Source: Bryobacteraceae bacterium (GTDB lineage Bacteria; Acidobacteriota; Terriglobia; Bryobacterales; Bryobacteraceae). Taken from it: a stretch of 7,637 nt of DNA. Positions within the stretch are counted from its first letter, which is position 1, and each line of letters starts with the position of its first letter. Shown here in pieces: positions 1-6,591 of the stretch. The notes beneath the pieces are model-generated. The model saw nothing but the letters and a program-made list of their open reading frames with translations. It was not told the origin of the DNA and made no database searches. The stretch covers positions 1-7,637 of the forward strand of contig CANGVB010000157.1 in the NCBI GenBank assembly GCA_947456995.1, read 5' to 3'. The position numbers and the translations under genes were made by a program.

Positions 1-56
1 AACGCAACCCCACCCAGGCCGCCACCAATATCAAATAAGAAGCTTCTACGTTTCAT
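1..56 (-). CDS. Start of a probable DUF1501 (twin-arginine exported) protein, partial
   Basis: Only the first 18 codons are inside the window; they read MKRRSFLFDIGGGLGGVA and the frame is open at the left edge. The start has a twin-arginine motif (RRSFL) followed by a glycine/alanine-rich hydrophobic stretch, which is how DUF1501 proteins usually begin (Tat signal). The start codon lies 8 bases after the stop of the PSD1 gene and has a well-spaced ribosome binding site. In Planctomycetes and Solibacter-type acidobacteria a DUF1501 gene very often directly follows a PSD1 gene, so position and N-terminus agree. The family's activity is unknown; some members are described as sulfatase-like in fold. 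That this is a real start is well supported by the sequence; the family name is inferred and could be replaced by another Tat substrate. Confidence 0.6.
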   Translation of the reverse strand, partial: MKRRSFLFDIGGGLGGVA

Positions 57-58
57 AC

Positions 59-66
59 TTCACCTC
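59..66 (-). promoter_or_regulatory. Ribosome binding site of the downstream (DUF1501-like) gene
   Basis: On the minus strand GAGGTGAA overlaps the TGA stop of the PSD1 gene, with the GAGG core 6 bases before the ATG at 56-54. This fixes the start of the partial gene and indicates that the two are translated from one transcript. Confidence 0.65.
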
Positions 67-2467
67 AGTCGACAAACAAAAACTCATTCGTATTCAGCAG
101 CAGCCGCGCCAGATTCGCCATCCCGTGCTTGGCCGAGTAATCGCGATAAAGGCTCAACTCTTCCGCCCGCAAATCCCGCCCCAGCACCAGCCGCCCAGAC
201 AGCCCAACATCATTCCCAACGCGAGCCGCCAGATGCTCCGCCATCCGCAACATAAACGGGTTATTCCACATCGCCAGCGCCTGAATCGCCGTAAGCGTAG
301 TCGATCGCTTCGGAGTCTGCACTGACGGGTCCGGGCAATCGAGCCGCTCCATAAATGGGTCCGGCACACTCCGCACCACAAAGCGATAGATACTCCGGCG
401 GTGCCCACCCTCGGCGTCAGGGTCAAACTTCGTATAGTCATAAATCGGCGAGTGATCGTCTTTAAACCCAAACATCCTCACCCCCGGCCCACCCATCTTC
501 AAATCGAGTTTCCCCGCAACAGCCAGTGCCGCATCGTGAACACTCTCGGCATCAAGCCGCGTCCGGTTCATCCGCCAAAGCAAGCGGTTATCGGCATCCA
601 CCTTCGCCGCTGCCTCGTTGTGGGTCGACACCTGCTGATAAGCAACACTGGTCACCAGCAACCGGTGCAACTGCTTGAGAGATCCCTTGGCCTCATCTCG
701 AAACCAAAGCGCCAGCCAGTCGAGCAATTCCGGATGCGAAGGCAGCGACCCCATCTTCCCAAAATCACTCGGCGAATCCACCAGCCCAACACCAAAGTGA
801 TGATGCCAAACCCGGTTCACAATAGACCGCCAGGTCAGCACGTTCTTCTCATCAGTAATCCACTTTGCCAGCGCCGCCCGGCGCGCCCCTTCATCACCAG
901 CTTCAAACACGGCATCAAGGCCCGGCACGGCCCGCAACGCCCCCGGCACCACCAGCTTGCCCGGCGAATTCACCCCGCCACGATCCAGCACATGCACTGG
1001 CCGAGGCTCGAGCGACGGCCGAAAATTCCCAACGCGCGTAAAGAAACCAGCCCCCGAATACACAAGCTTCGGCGCAGGCAACAGCGCAAGCCGCTCATCC
1101 ACACTCTTCAACTCCGCCTTCAATCCATCAATCGCCGCATACGTTGCCGCCCCCACCAGAACATCCACCAACTTCTGCCGTGCCGCCCGATCCACCACCC
1201 GGCGAGCCTCAAGCGTCTTCTTCTCGAGTTCCTGAGCCGCATCCTTCGGAGTCCCCAGATGCGCAAGCAACAAACCCGCATCCTGAATCCGGTCATCGAG
1301 CGCCGCAATCTCAACACTGGTCGCAAACTCCACCTTGTCCAGATGAGGCTGCAACCGTTTCTGAATCCCCAGCTTCTCGATCATCAAGGCGCGACGCTGC
1401 GCACCCACCGCCGGGTCCTCGTCATAAGGGCGATCCGCCCGATCCACACCCGCAAAAACCGCCTGTAAGCGGTAATAATCCTCCTGCGGAATCGGGTCAA
1501 ACTTATGGTCATGACAACGCGCACAGTGCGCCGTCATGCTGGAAAACGCCGACACCGTCGTCGCCACCATATCGTCCCGGTCCAGCACGCGGGTCAGCTT
1601 CTTGTCAGTCGTACCCTCACGCAATTCCTGATGCCCGACAAAATCCCACGGCCCCGCCGCCAGAAACCCCGTCAATTCAAACGCCCTCGGGTCTCCAACA
1701 TTCAGCACATCCCCGGCAAGCTGCCGCCGTACAAACTCACCATAGGGCAGGTCCTCATTAAAGGCCCGAATCACCGCATCTCGGTAAGGCCACGAATTGG
1801 CTCGAGGCTTGTCCTTGTCATACCCATGCGAATCCCCGTAATGCACCACATCCAGCCAATGCCGCGCCCAGCGCTCCCCGTAGCGTGGCGAAGCCAGCAT
1901 CCGGTCGACAAGCTTCTCATAAGCCGCAGGAGAACGATCCGAAACAAACGTTGCCACATCTTCCGGCGTTGGCGGCAAGCCAAGCAAGTCAAAACTCAAG
2001 CGCCGAATCAACGTCACGCGATCAGCCGCAACAGAAAAACTCAGCCCCTTGGCCTTCAGCTTCTCAAGCAAAAACGCATCTACCGATTTCAAAGAAGACT
2101 TCCCCAACGGCCGCAAAGACCACCACGCCGCATCCTTTGTATCGTTCTTGGCACCCTCGGCAATCCACTGCCGAATTGCCTCCACCTGAGCCGCCTTGAG
2201 CGGCCCGCCCACCTTCGGCATCCGAGGCTTCTCCCCCACCACTGCACGTAGCAAAATACTCTCATCCGGCTTGCCAGGCTCAATCAACCCGCCCTCAACC
2301 AGATCGGCATAAGCTCCCAGGCTCACGTCTCCAGCACCATTGCCCGAGGCATGGCACATCACACACCGTCCCGTCAGGATCGGCTGAATCGTCCGCTCAA
2401 AACTAACAGGCTGCGCCAGCACTGCGCAGCCCGTCACAACAAATAGGAAAAGGCCCTTCACGGCCAT
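65..2467 (-). CDS. PSCyt1-DUF1549-DUF1553 (PSD1) cytochrome c-like exported protein
   Basis: An 800-residue protein with a signal peptide (about residues 1-19, cleavage near LAQ). An N-terminal planctomycete-type cytochrome domain (PSCyt1, about 24-107) has a CVMCH heme motif (C35, C38, H39) and a candidate axial Met83 in PRMP. DUF1549 follows (about 127-340), with VDAFLLEKL, the LLGLPPTPED stretch and a second CXXCH, C315-H319, in CARCHDHKFDPIPQEDYY. Residues 345-465 are charged, helical and possibly coiled. DUF1553 is C-terminal (about 525-785), with IVNRVWHHHFGVGLV, SDFG, LPSHPELLDWLA and RRSIYRFVVR. The domain order and length are normal for the family. These proteins are exported and usually paired with DUF1501; their reaction is unknown, and redox or polysaccharide-related roles have been proposed from context only. 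The ATG lacks a good ribosome binding site and lies 7 bases after the stop of the small membrane gene, which suggests translational coupling. Family assignment is firm, function is not. Confidence 0.95.
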   Translation of the reverse strand: MAVKGLFLFVVTGCAVLAQPVSFERTIQPILTGRCVMCHASGNGAGDVSLGAYADLVEGGLIEPGKPDESILLRAVVGEKPRMPKVGGPLKAAQVEAIRQWIAEGAKNDTKDAAWWSLRPLGKSSLKSVDAFLLEKLKAKGLSFSVAADRVTLIRRLSFDLLGLPPTPEDVATFVSDRSPAAYEKLVDRMLASPRYGERWARHWLDVVHYGDSHGYDKDKPRANSWPYRDAVIRAFNEDLPYGEFVRRQLAGDVLNVGDPRAFELTGFLAAGPWDFVGHQELREGTTDKKLTRVLDRDDMVATTVSAFSSMTAHCARCHDHKFDPIPQEDYYRLQAVFAGVDRADRPYDEDPAVGAQRRALMIEKLGIQKRLQPHLDKVEFATSVEIAALDDRIQDAGLLLAHLGTPKDAAQELEKKTLEARRVVDRAARQKLVDVLVGAATYAAIDGLKAELKSVDERLALLPAPKLVYSGAGFFTRVGNFRPSLEPRPVHVLDRGGVNSPGKLVVPGALRAVPGLDAVFEAGDEGARRAALAKWITDEKNVLTWRSIVNRVWHHHFGVGLVDSPSDFGKMGSLPSHPELLDWLALWFRDEAKGSLKQLHRLLVTSVAYQQVSTHNEAAAKVDADNRLLWRMNRTRLDAESVHDAALAVAGKLDLKMGGPGVRMFGFKDDHSPIYDYTKFDPDAEGGHRRSIYRFVVRSVPDPFMERLDCPDPSVQTPKRSTTLTAIQALAMWNNPFMLRMAEHLAARVGNDVGLSGRLVLGRDLRAEELSLYRDYSAKHGMANLARLLLNTNEFLFVD

Positions 2468-2474
2468 CAGAATA

Positions 2475-2693
2475 TCAGGCGTGCGCCTTCGCGCTTTTGC
2501 CGGTCAGCGTCTTGAGAATCGTCACTGGCAAAGTAACAACTTCCCACACCAGCCGAAGCACGCCGCCAACGGCAATCCCAACCAGTCGGAACGGCAGCAA
2601 AATCAGCCACACCAGCGGATAGAGCAGCAGCGCAACAATCGCCAGCGGCCAGCAAACCACAAAGAGCAGCAACCACAAAATGAAAGTCAGCAT
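2475..2693 (-). CDS. Small hydrophobic membrane protein (72 aa), unknown function
   Basis: A 72-residue protein starting MLTFILWLLLFVVCWPL. Residues 2-33 are continuously hydrophobic and long enough for one long or two short membrane segments. Residues 34-60 form a second, less hydrophobic stretch (PFRLVGIAVGGVLRLVWEVV) with spaced Arg and Glu that may be membrane-spanning or lie along the membrane. The tail (KTLTGKSAKAHA) is basic and probably cytoplasmic. The frame is open further upstream (GTG at 2741, ATG at 2711), but the ATG at 2693 has AGAGGTGA at ideal spacing, so I chose it. It ends 7 bases before the PSD1 start and probably shares its transcript. I do not recognise a named family. 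The strong ribosome binding site, tight spacing and membrane-like composition make it a likely real gene. Confidence 0.75.
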   Translation of the reverse strand: MLTFILWLLLFVVCWPLAIVALLLYPLVWLILLPFRLVGIAVGGVLRLVWEVVTLPVTILKTLTGKSAKAHA

Positions 2694-2697
2694 CGCA

Positions 2698-2705
2698 TCA
2701 CCTCT
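2698..2705 (-). promoter_or_regulatory. Ribosome binding site that decides the start of the small membrane gene
   Basis: On the minus strand AGAGGTGA lies with its GAGG core 7 bases before the ATG at 2693. It falls inside the longer open frame, so it argues against the upstream GTG (2741) and ATG (2711) starts. The same GAGGTGA core precedes the DUF1501-like gene. Confidence 0.65.
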
Positions 2706-2719
2706 ATCCATAAATACGA

Positions 2720-2748
2720 AAGGAGGGCGAACCAGGTTCACCCTCCTT
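2720..2748. terminator. GC-rich hairpin between NHL gene and the small membrane gene; possible terminator or attenuator
   Basis: AAGGAGGG (2720-2727) pairs with CCCTCCTT (2741-2748). Inside are one C/A mismatch and a second paired block (GAA/TTC, or GAACC/GGTTC if drawn fully) around a small loop. It begins 24 bases past the TAG of the NHL gene, the right place for a terminator of that minus-strand gene. The minus-strand sequence after the stem is only TTTCGTATTT, a broken T run, so intrinsic termination would be weak. Partial read-through into the small gene and PSD1 is possible. The hairpin is seen directly; its role is inferred. Confidence 0.5.
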
Positions 2749-2771
2749 GTCGATTTAGTTTTTGATCGGCC

Positions 2772-5700
2772 CTACTGCTTGACCGCAATCACCGTTCCCA
2801 GATTCTGCTGACTGGGTACAGATTGCAATCTCACCAGAACAGAAATACTATTACCCGGCGGGACAACATCCGGAATTTTCACGTTCAACTGCCACAAGCC
2901 AACAAAGCCTGGCCCAAGGCCAGAAAACTGGACATCGGATGCAGCAACAGACCGCCCATTAATTACGACATCCGGCTTTTCGCCTTCAGCAAGGGGGCCG
3001 CCCGGTGATGGTTGTCCATCGGCTGGTTGATTAGACACAAGACCAAGACCAGTACCGTATAGCTGAATAATCTGACCACGTGCAATCGGATTGGTTATGC
3101 TATTCACCGTATTATCTTGGTTAAGCGCTGAGATCTGACCGCGCCCATTGGCAGTAGCGGTAAAGAATCCAGGAGACACCTGCGTTACAGGAGTGAGGCT
3201 TGAAGCCAGCACTTGCCCTGTCGACCTTTTCACCACAGTGATGTCTGCGTTGGTTCCCGGGGGTGTACCCCAGGGGACTTGATAGTTGATCTGTCCGGGG
3301 CTGACAAAGAAAAGTGGTGCGGGCCTGTCGTTTACCAGCAACTGCGTGTCAGCAAGTTCCGTCGGCAAGTTGGCAGTAGAAGCGACAACCGTAGAATCAG
3401 CAAAAGTCCCGCCCTGTGCATACGTCGAGGCGATCATTCCAGGGGCCAGATTACGGTTTTGCTGGTTGGCTCCATTCACACTTACCTGTGCCTGATAGTA
3501 GAATGCGATCCGATTGGAGAAATCAGACAAGATCAAGTTTGAATTGCTATCCACCTTCAAGTCCAACGCAAAAAAAACATCGCCCACCTCAAGGTTGGAC
3601 CTTGAGGTAACCGACAAGGAGTCGTAAGAAGGAAAACGAATCGCGCGCTGGGCGCCACCGTTGGTTACCCACAGCTCTGCTGTTCGCGGATCAGAATGCA
3701 CGCCCTGCGGTTGGTTAAAGCCACTGAGGGTAAGCGCTGGCGTCGGGTCCGTTCCAGCCTGCGTGATGCGGTTGTAGATATGTAAACGCTGGTTTCCACC
3801 ATCCACTACATACATACGGTCATCTACGTCTACAGTCACGCCACGAGGCCCGTTAAACCGCTTCGCGTCATTGCTGGCAACCGTTGAGATCAGATCAGCT
3901 TGACCAAACACGGCCGCCGCTGCCTGTCCGTTGGTAAAGTCACCACCGTTGGGGCGCAAGAAGAGCAACACACGGTTGTGTGCATTGTCCGAAACCACCA
4001 GATGTCCCCCATTGGCGAACGCAAGACCAATCGGAGCACTCATATTACGCGGGCTTGCGTCGGTGATCCTGCCCGTAAAGCTCGACTGCCCCAGCACGAG
4101 ATTCGGCACCAGATTAGCCCGGTTGTCGAAGGGTCGTGGATATCTCACTACTCTGCTATTGAGCGTGTCAGCAATGTACAAATCCCCGCGCGAATCAACT
4201 GCCACAGCATGCGGCAAAAACAGACCCGTCTGGTTGGCCACATTCTGGTTGCCGGTAGGCGAATTGATCGTCGTGCGGCTCATACTCACCTGGCCAATCA
4301 CCAAATCAGCAGGTTGCCCCAACGCCACACTCCGTACATCGCGGTATCCCAAGACTCTGTTGTTCAAGGTGTCGGCGATATAGAGCGTATTGCCGTCAAG
4401 CGCAATTCCACCACCGCGATACTGACGATTCTGGAAGCTGCCTACAAAGAAAAACTCTTTGCCTTCCACCAGGTTTGGTGAATTCAAATCCAGTTCCAGC
4501 TGTCCAAACACCTTCGTTGCAGGATTCGTAAAGGGAGCCCCGCCAGAGATCATGAGAACCCTGTGGTTGTTTGCGTCCACCACAAAAAGATTGTTGCCAA
4601 AAGCAACCGCATCCACCGGCAGATTGAAGCCAGCCGCACTCGGTACTCGCAATCCACGGTTCGCATCTCCCGTAATAAAGTCAGGCTGCCCGATTACGTC
4701 GCGGGCTCTCGGAGAAATCGATGTGGGGGATTCTGGAGTCCACGTGTCAGGCAGGTCATAACGAACAATACGGTTGTTGCGCGTGTCTGCAACATATGGT
4801 GCGTTGTTAACGATGAAGATAGATTCAGGAGAGCCCAGAGCTGTATCGTTCACTGGGGTCAACGCAGGCTGGCCCTGAACTTGAAGCGCAAGTCCAAGAA
4901 TTCGGTCTGCAGCCTGGCCGGTGCCACTCGGATTACGGAAAACCAGCACCCTGCCCCGTCCGTCGGAAACATAAAGCCTGCCATCGGTTGCAAACGCCAC
5001 ACCAGAAGGCAGTGCGAAAGTCGATTTGTCTCGCGGATCCGAATTCGACGTATTGGAGATGGCATTCAACTGCCCAAGAAACACGTCTGCCTCTGCCCCG
5101 AAATTTCCTTCCGTCAAGACACGGGCAGGGTATCGAATCACACGGTGGTTGCCCGAATCCGCAACCCATAGATTACCGGTGCCATCAAAGGCCAGCCGGA
5201 TTCTCAAGATGTTGTTGAAGTCACTCAGAAAAAGAGAATTGGCAGCGGGAGTATTGCGTCCCCGGTTCGGCAGCCGCCCGGTATTTCCACCGGTCGCACT
5301 GCCGAAGGTCTCCTGCCCCAGAATCAAGTCAATCTCCAGAAGCTGATCTGCAGGTTGCGAAAATGGCTTCGGATACCGAACAATGCGATTGTTGTTCGTG
5401 TCGACGACATATAAATTTCCTTGCGAATCCACAGTCAAACCTGTGGGCTGATTCAGCCCGGTGGTAAAGGGTGTCCCCGGCCCGTTCGCTGAGCTCAAGA
5501 ACCGGTCTCGCTGGCCAATCACCAAATCAGCAGGAGCTCCATTGGTAGCGTTCACCGGATTTCTCCAGGCCAGAACACGATTGTTCCCTGTATCGGACAC
5601 ATAGAGAATGGGCGGTGTCACAGTCGTATCGAGGGCCAGGCCTTGCGGGGTCGTTAATTCCCGCCCTTCCACAAAGTTCGGAGCTAGCGTTACCAACTCT

Positions 5701-5813
5701 TTTCTTGGCTGCCCAAGGACACGCGATGGAATCGGATTGAGCTGCACACTCGTCGGCTGCCCAAGCAAAACGCTGGACAAGGCTATGCCGTACAAAAATA
5801 ATTTCGTTTTCAT
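2772..5813 (-). CDS. Secreted NHL-repeat double beta-propeller protein with TIGR03437 C-terminal domain
   Basis: A 1013-residue exported protein with a signal peptide (about 1-19, ending VLLGQ). Residues 30-775 carry twelve NHL-type blade motifs of the form LYVxDTxNNRVxxY, at about 70, 134, 215, 280, 339, 409, 477, 545, 605, 667, 714 and 760. Between most blades is a (V/I)(I/L/F)GQxxF-like motif. Blades 1-6 align with 7-12, so two six-bladed propellers are likely. The C-terminal ~235 residues match the TIGR03437 domain: LAPGMIAS (789-796), PLFFVSPGQINYQVPW (833-848), ARGQIIQLYGTGLG (911-924), FSGLGPGFVGLWQLNVKIP (963-981). There is no cysteine in the whole protein, which fits life outside the cytoplasm. 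NHL propellers generally bind proteins, glycans or other ligands; no catalytic motif is visible, so a surface binding or scaffold role is inferred. The ATG has AGAGGAAG at good spacing. Codon use is more mixed than in its neighbours. Confidence 0.93.
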   Translation of the reverse strand: MKTKLFLYGIALSSVLLGQPTSVQLNPIPSRVLGQPRKELVTLAPNFVEGRELTTPQGLALDTTVTPPILYVSDTGNNRVLAWRNPVNATNGAPADLVIGQRDRFLSSANGPGTPFTTGLNQPTGLTVDSQGNLYVVDTNNNRIVRYPKPFSQPADQLLEIDLILGQETFGSATGGNTGRLPNRGRNTPAANSLFLSDFNNILRIRLAFDGTGNLWVADSGNHRVIRYPARVLTEGNFGAEADVFLGQLNAISNTSNSDPRDKSTFALPSGVAFATDGRLYVSDGRGRVLVFRNPSGTGQAADRILGLALQVQGQPALTPVNDTALGSPESIFIVNNAPYVADTRNNRIVRYDLPDTWTPESPTSISPRARDVIGQPDFITGDANRGLRVPSAAGFNLPVDAVAFGNNLFVVDANNHRVLMISGGAPFTNPATKVFGQLELDLNSPNLVEGKEFFFVGSFQNRQYRGGGIALDGNTLYIADTLNNRVLGYRDVRSVALGQPADLVIGQVSMSRTTINSPTGNQNVANQTGLFLPHAVAVDSRGDLYIADTLNSRVVRYPRPFDNRANLVPNLVLGQSSFTGRITDASPRNMSAPIGLAFANGGHLVVSDNAHNRVLLFLRPNGGDFTNGQAAAAVFGQADLISTVASNDAKRFNGPRGVTVDVDDRMYVVDGGNQRLHIYNRITQAGTDPTPALTLSGFNQPQGVHSDPRTAELWVTNGGAQRAIRFPSYDSLSVTSRSNLEVGDVFFALDLKVDSNSNLILSDFSNRIAFYYQAQVSVNGANQQNRNLAPGMIASTYAQGGTFADSTVVASTANLPTELADTQLLVNDRPAPLFFVSPGQINYQVPWGTPPGTNADITVVKRSTGQVLASSLTPVTQVSPGFFTATANGRGQISALNQDNTVNSITNPIARGQIIQLYGTGLGLVSNQPADGQPSPGGPLAEGEKPDVVINGRSVAASDVQFSGLGPGFVGLWQLNVKIPDVVPPGNSISVLVRLQSVPSQQNLGTVIAVKQ
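4290..4313 (-). repeat. 24-bp exact direct repeat, copy 2, inside the NHL gene
   Basis: These 24 bases are identical to 5511-5534, 1221 bases away, and in the same frame. Both copies encode PADLVIGQ (residues 501-508 here). It is a DNA trace of the internal duplication that gave two propellers. Confidence 0.85.
5511..5534 (-). repeat. 24-bp exact direct repeat, copy 1, inside the NHL gene
   Basis: This is the partner of 4290-4313. It encodes PADLVIGQ at residues 94-101. The offset of 407 residues equals the distance between blade motif 1 (residue 70) and blade motif 7 (residue 477). Confidence 0.85.
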
Positions 5814-5820
5814 TAGATAT

Positions 5821-5828
5821 CTTCCTCT
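5821..5828 (-). promoter_or_regulatory. Ribosome binding site of the NHL/TIGR03437 gene
   Basis: On the minus strand AGAGGAAG lies 7 bases before the ATG at 5813 and supports that start. I could not place a convincing -35/-10 pair for this gene in the 124 bases between the divergent starts. Confidence 0.65.
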
Positions 5829-5894
5829 ATAGGACAGACGCGGGGAGAGTCCGTTTCTACCTTCTCTATCATCTCAGAAAATCAAAGACTCGCC

Positions 5895-5912
5895 CCGATA
5901 GCTAGCTATCGG
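5895..5912. promoter_or_regulatory. Perfect 18-bp palindrome in the divergent intergenic region, candidate operator
   Basis: CCGATAGCTAGCTATCGG is its own reverse complement. It is flanked by CGCC (5891-5894) and GGCG (5916-5919), which can extend the pairing past a three-base bulge (5913-5915). It lies 26-43 bases before the TPR start codon and 82-99 bases before the NHL start codon, where a dimeric regulator could affect either promoter. There is no T run, so a terminator is unlikely. The palindrome is seen directly; operator function is inferred. Confidence 0.5.
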
Positions 5913-5924
5913 CCCGGCGGCGGT

Positions 5925-5930
5925 TAGAAT
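5925..5930 (+). promoter_or_regulatory. Possible -10 element for the TPR gene
   Basis: TAGAAT differs from TATAAT at one base and ends 7 bases before the ATG at 5938. That would put the transcript start at or next to the ATG, giving a leaderless message. This fits the lack of any ribosome binding site there. The matching -35 region would fall inside the palindrome (about 5901-5907) and is not a good TTGACA match. Confidence 0.3.
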
Positions 5931-5937
5931 ATAGACA

Positions 5938-6591
5938 ATGATTTGGATTTTGTTATTCGCCGCAATCAACGCAGGCATCCTCGAAGAGGCCCGCGACCGC
6001 CAGGACTCCGCAGCCTTGTCCGCCCAGATTGCCAAGCTCTCCGCCGCAGCCAACGACGCCAAATCCAACTACAACCTCGCCATCGCCCGTAGCTTTGAAG
6101 CCGAAGTCGCTATGGAAAAAGGCGACAAAAAAGCCAGCGCTGCCGCAGCCGAAGCCGGCATCGAGCCCGCCCGCAAAGCCATCGCCGCCCAGGCCGGCAA
6201 CGCCGAATACCACCGCATCCTCGGCACCCTCTGCGGCCAGATCATCCCGGCCAACGTCTTCGCCGGCCTCAAATACGGCCGCTGCGCCATGGACGAAGTA
6301 GCCAAAGCCATCGAACTCAACCCCAAATCGGCCGACAATTGGCTCTCCCGCGGCGTTGGTAATTACTACCTCCCGCCCTCCTTCGGTGGCGGTATCGACA
6401 AAGCGATTAGCGATTTCGACAAGGCCCTCGAGCTCAACCCCAAACTCGCCGACGCCCACCTCTGGCGCGGTATCGCTCTCCGCAAGGCAGGCAAAAACGC
6501 CGAAGCCCGCAAATCCCTGGCCAAAGCCCTCGAACTCAACCCCAAGCGCATCTGGGCCAAAACACAACTCGAGAAGACCCCGGCTCAATGA
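5938..6591 (+). CDS. Exported TPR-repeat protein (217 aa)
   Basis: A short hydrophobic N-terminus (MIWILLFAAINAG), probably a signal peptide though it lacks the usual basic residues, is followed by an all-helical protein. Residues 15-85 are Ala/Lys/Glu-rich helices. At least three TPR units follow: roughly 90-127, 131-167 and 168-203, each ending in (I/L)ELNPK (124-129, 164-169, 198-203). The middle repeat has a PPSFGGG loop (146-152) between its helices. TPR domains hold partner proteins; no enzyme motif is visible. An in-frame TAG at 5932-5934 makes the ATG at 5938 the earliest start, and no Shine-Dalgarno sequence precedes it. The stop overlaps the next start as ATGA, so the two products are likely made together. 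Coding is strongly biased to C-ending codons. Family is clear, partner unknown. Confidence 0.88.
   Translation: MIWILLFAAINAGILEEARDRQDSAALSAQIAKLSAAANDAKSNYNLAIARSFEAEVAMEKGDKKASAAAAEAGIEPARKAIAAQAGNAEYHRILGTLCGQIIPANVFAGLKYGRCAMDEVAKAIELNPKSADNWLSRGVGNYYLPPSFGGGIDKAISDFDKALELNPKLADAHLWRGIALRKAGKNAEARKSLAKALELNPKRIWAKTQLEKTPAQ

Noticed and set aside
401..1468. A 355-codon plus-strand open frame opposite PSD1, with several others (1144-1761, 1505-2251)
   Set aside because: They lie fully antisense to a gene with clear domains. Their translations are Pro/Arg/His/Gln-rich with no recognisable motif, as expected for shadow frames in GC-rich DNA.
2694..2741. Longer N-terminus for the small membrane protein (GTG at 2741 or ATG at 2711)
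   Set aside because: The upstream GTG abuts the AAGGAGG with no spacer and sits in a hairpin. The extra residues are polar and would precede a well-placed ribosome binding site at 2698-2705.
3900..4481. A 193-codon plus-strand open frame opposite the NHL gene
   Set aside because: It is antisense to NHL blades and has no family features or domain signature; the NHL frame explains the region.
5814..5937. A small RNA or CRISPR-like element in the divergent intergenic region
   Set aside because: It holds only one palindrome, no repeated units, and no hairpin followed by a T run; 124 bases are accounted for by control sequences.
6307..6547. Three similar DNA stretches encoding ELNPK in the TPR gene, considered as a DNA repeat element
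   Set aside because: They are spaced as TPR units and differ at synonymous positions; they reflect the protein repeat, not a mobile or regulatory repeat.
5953..6588. A 211-codon minus-strand open frame covering almost all of the TPR gene
   Set aside because: The translation is dominated by Gly, Val, Phe, Ala and Glu, produced by reading C-ending TPR codons backwards. The TPR frame has clear repeats, a signal peptide and a coupled downstream gene.
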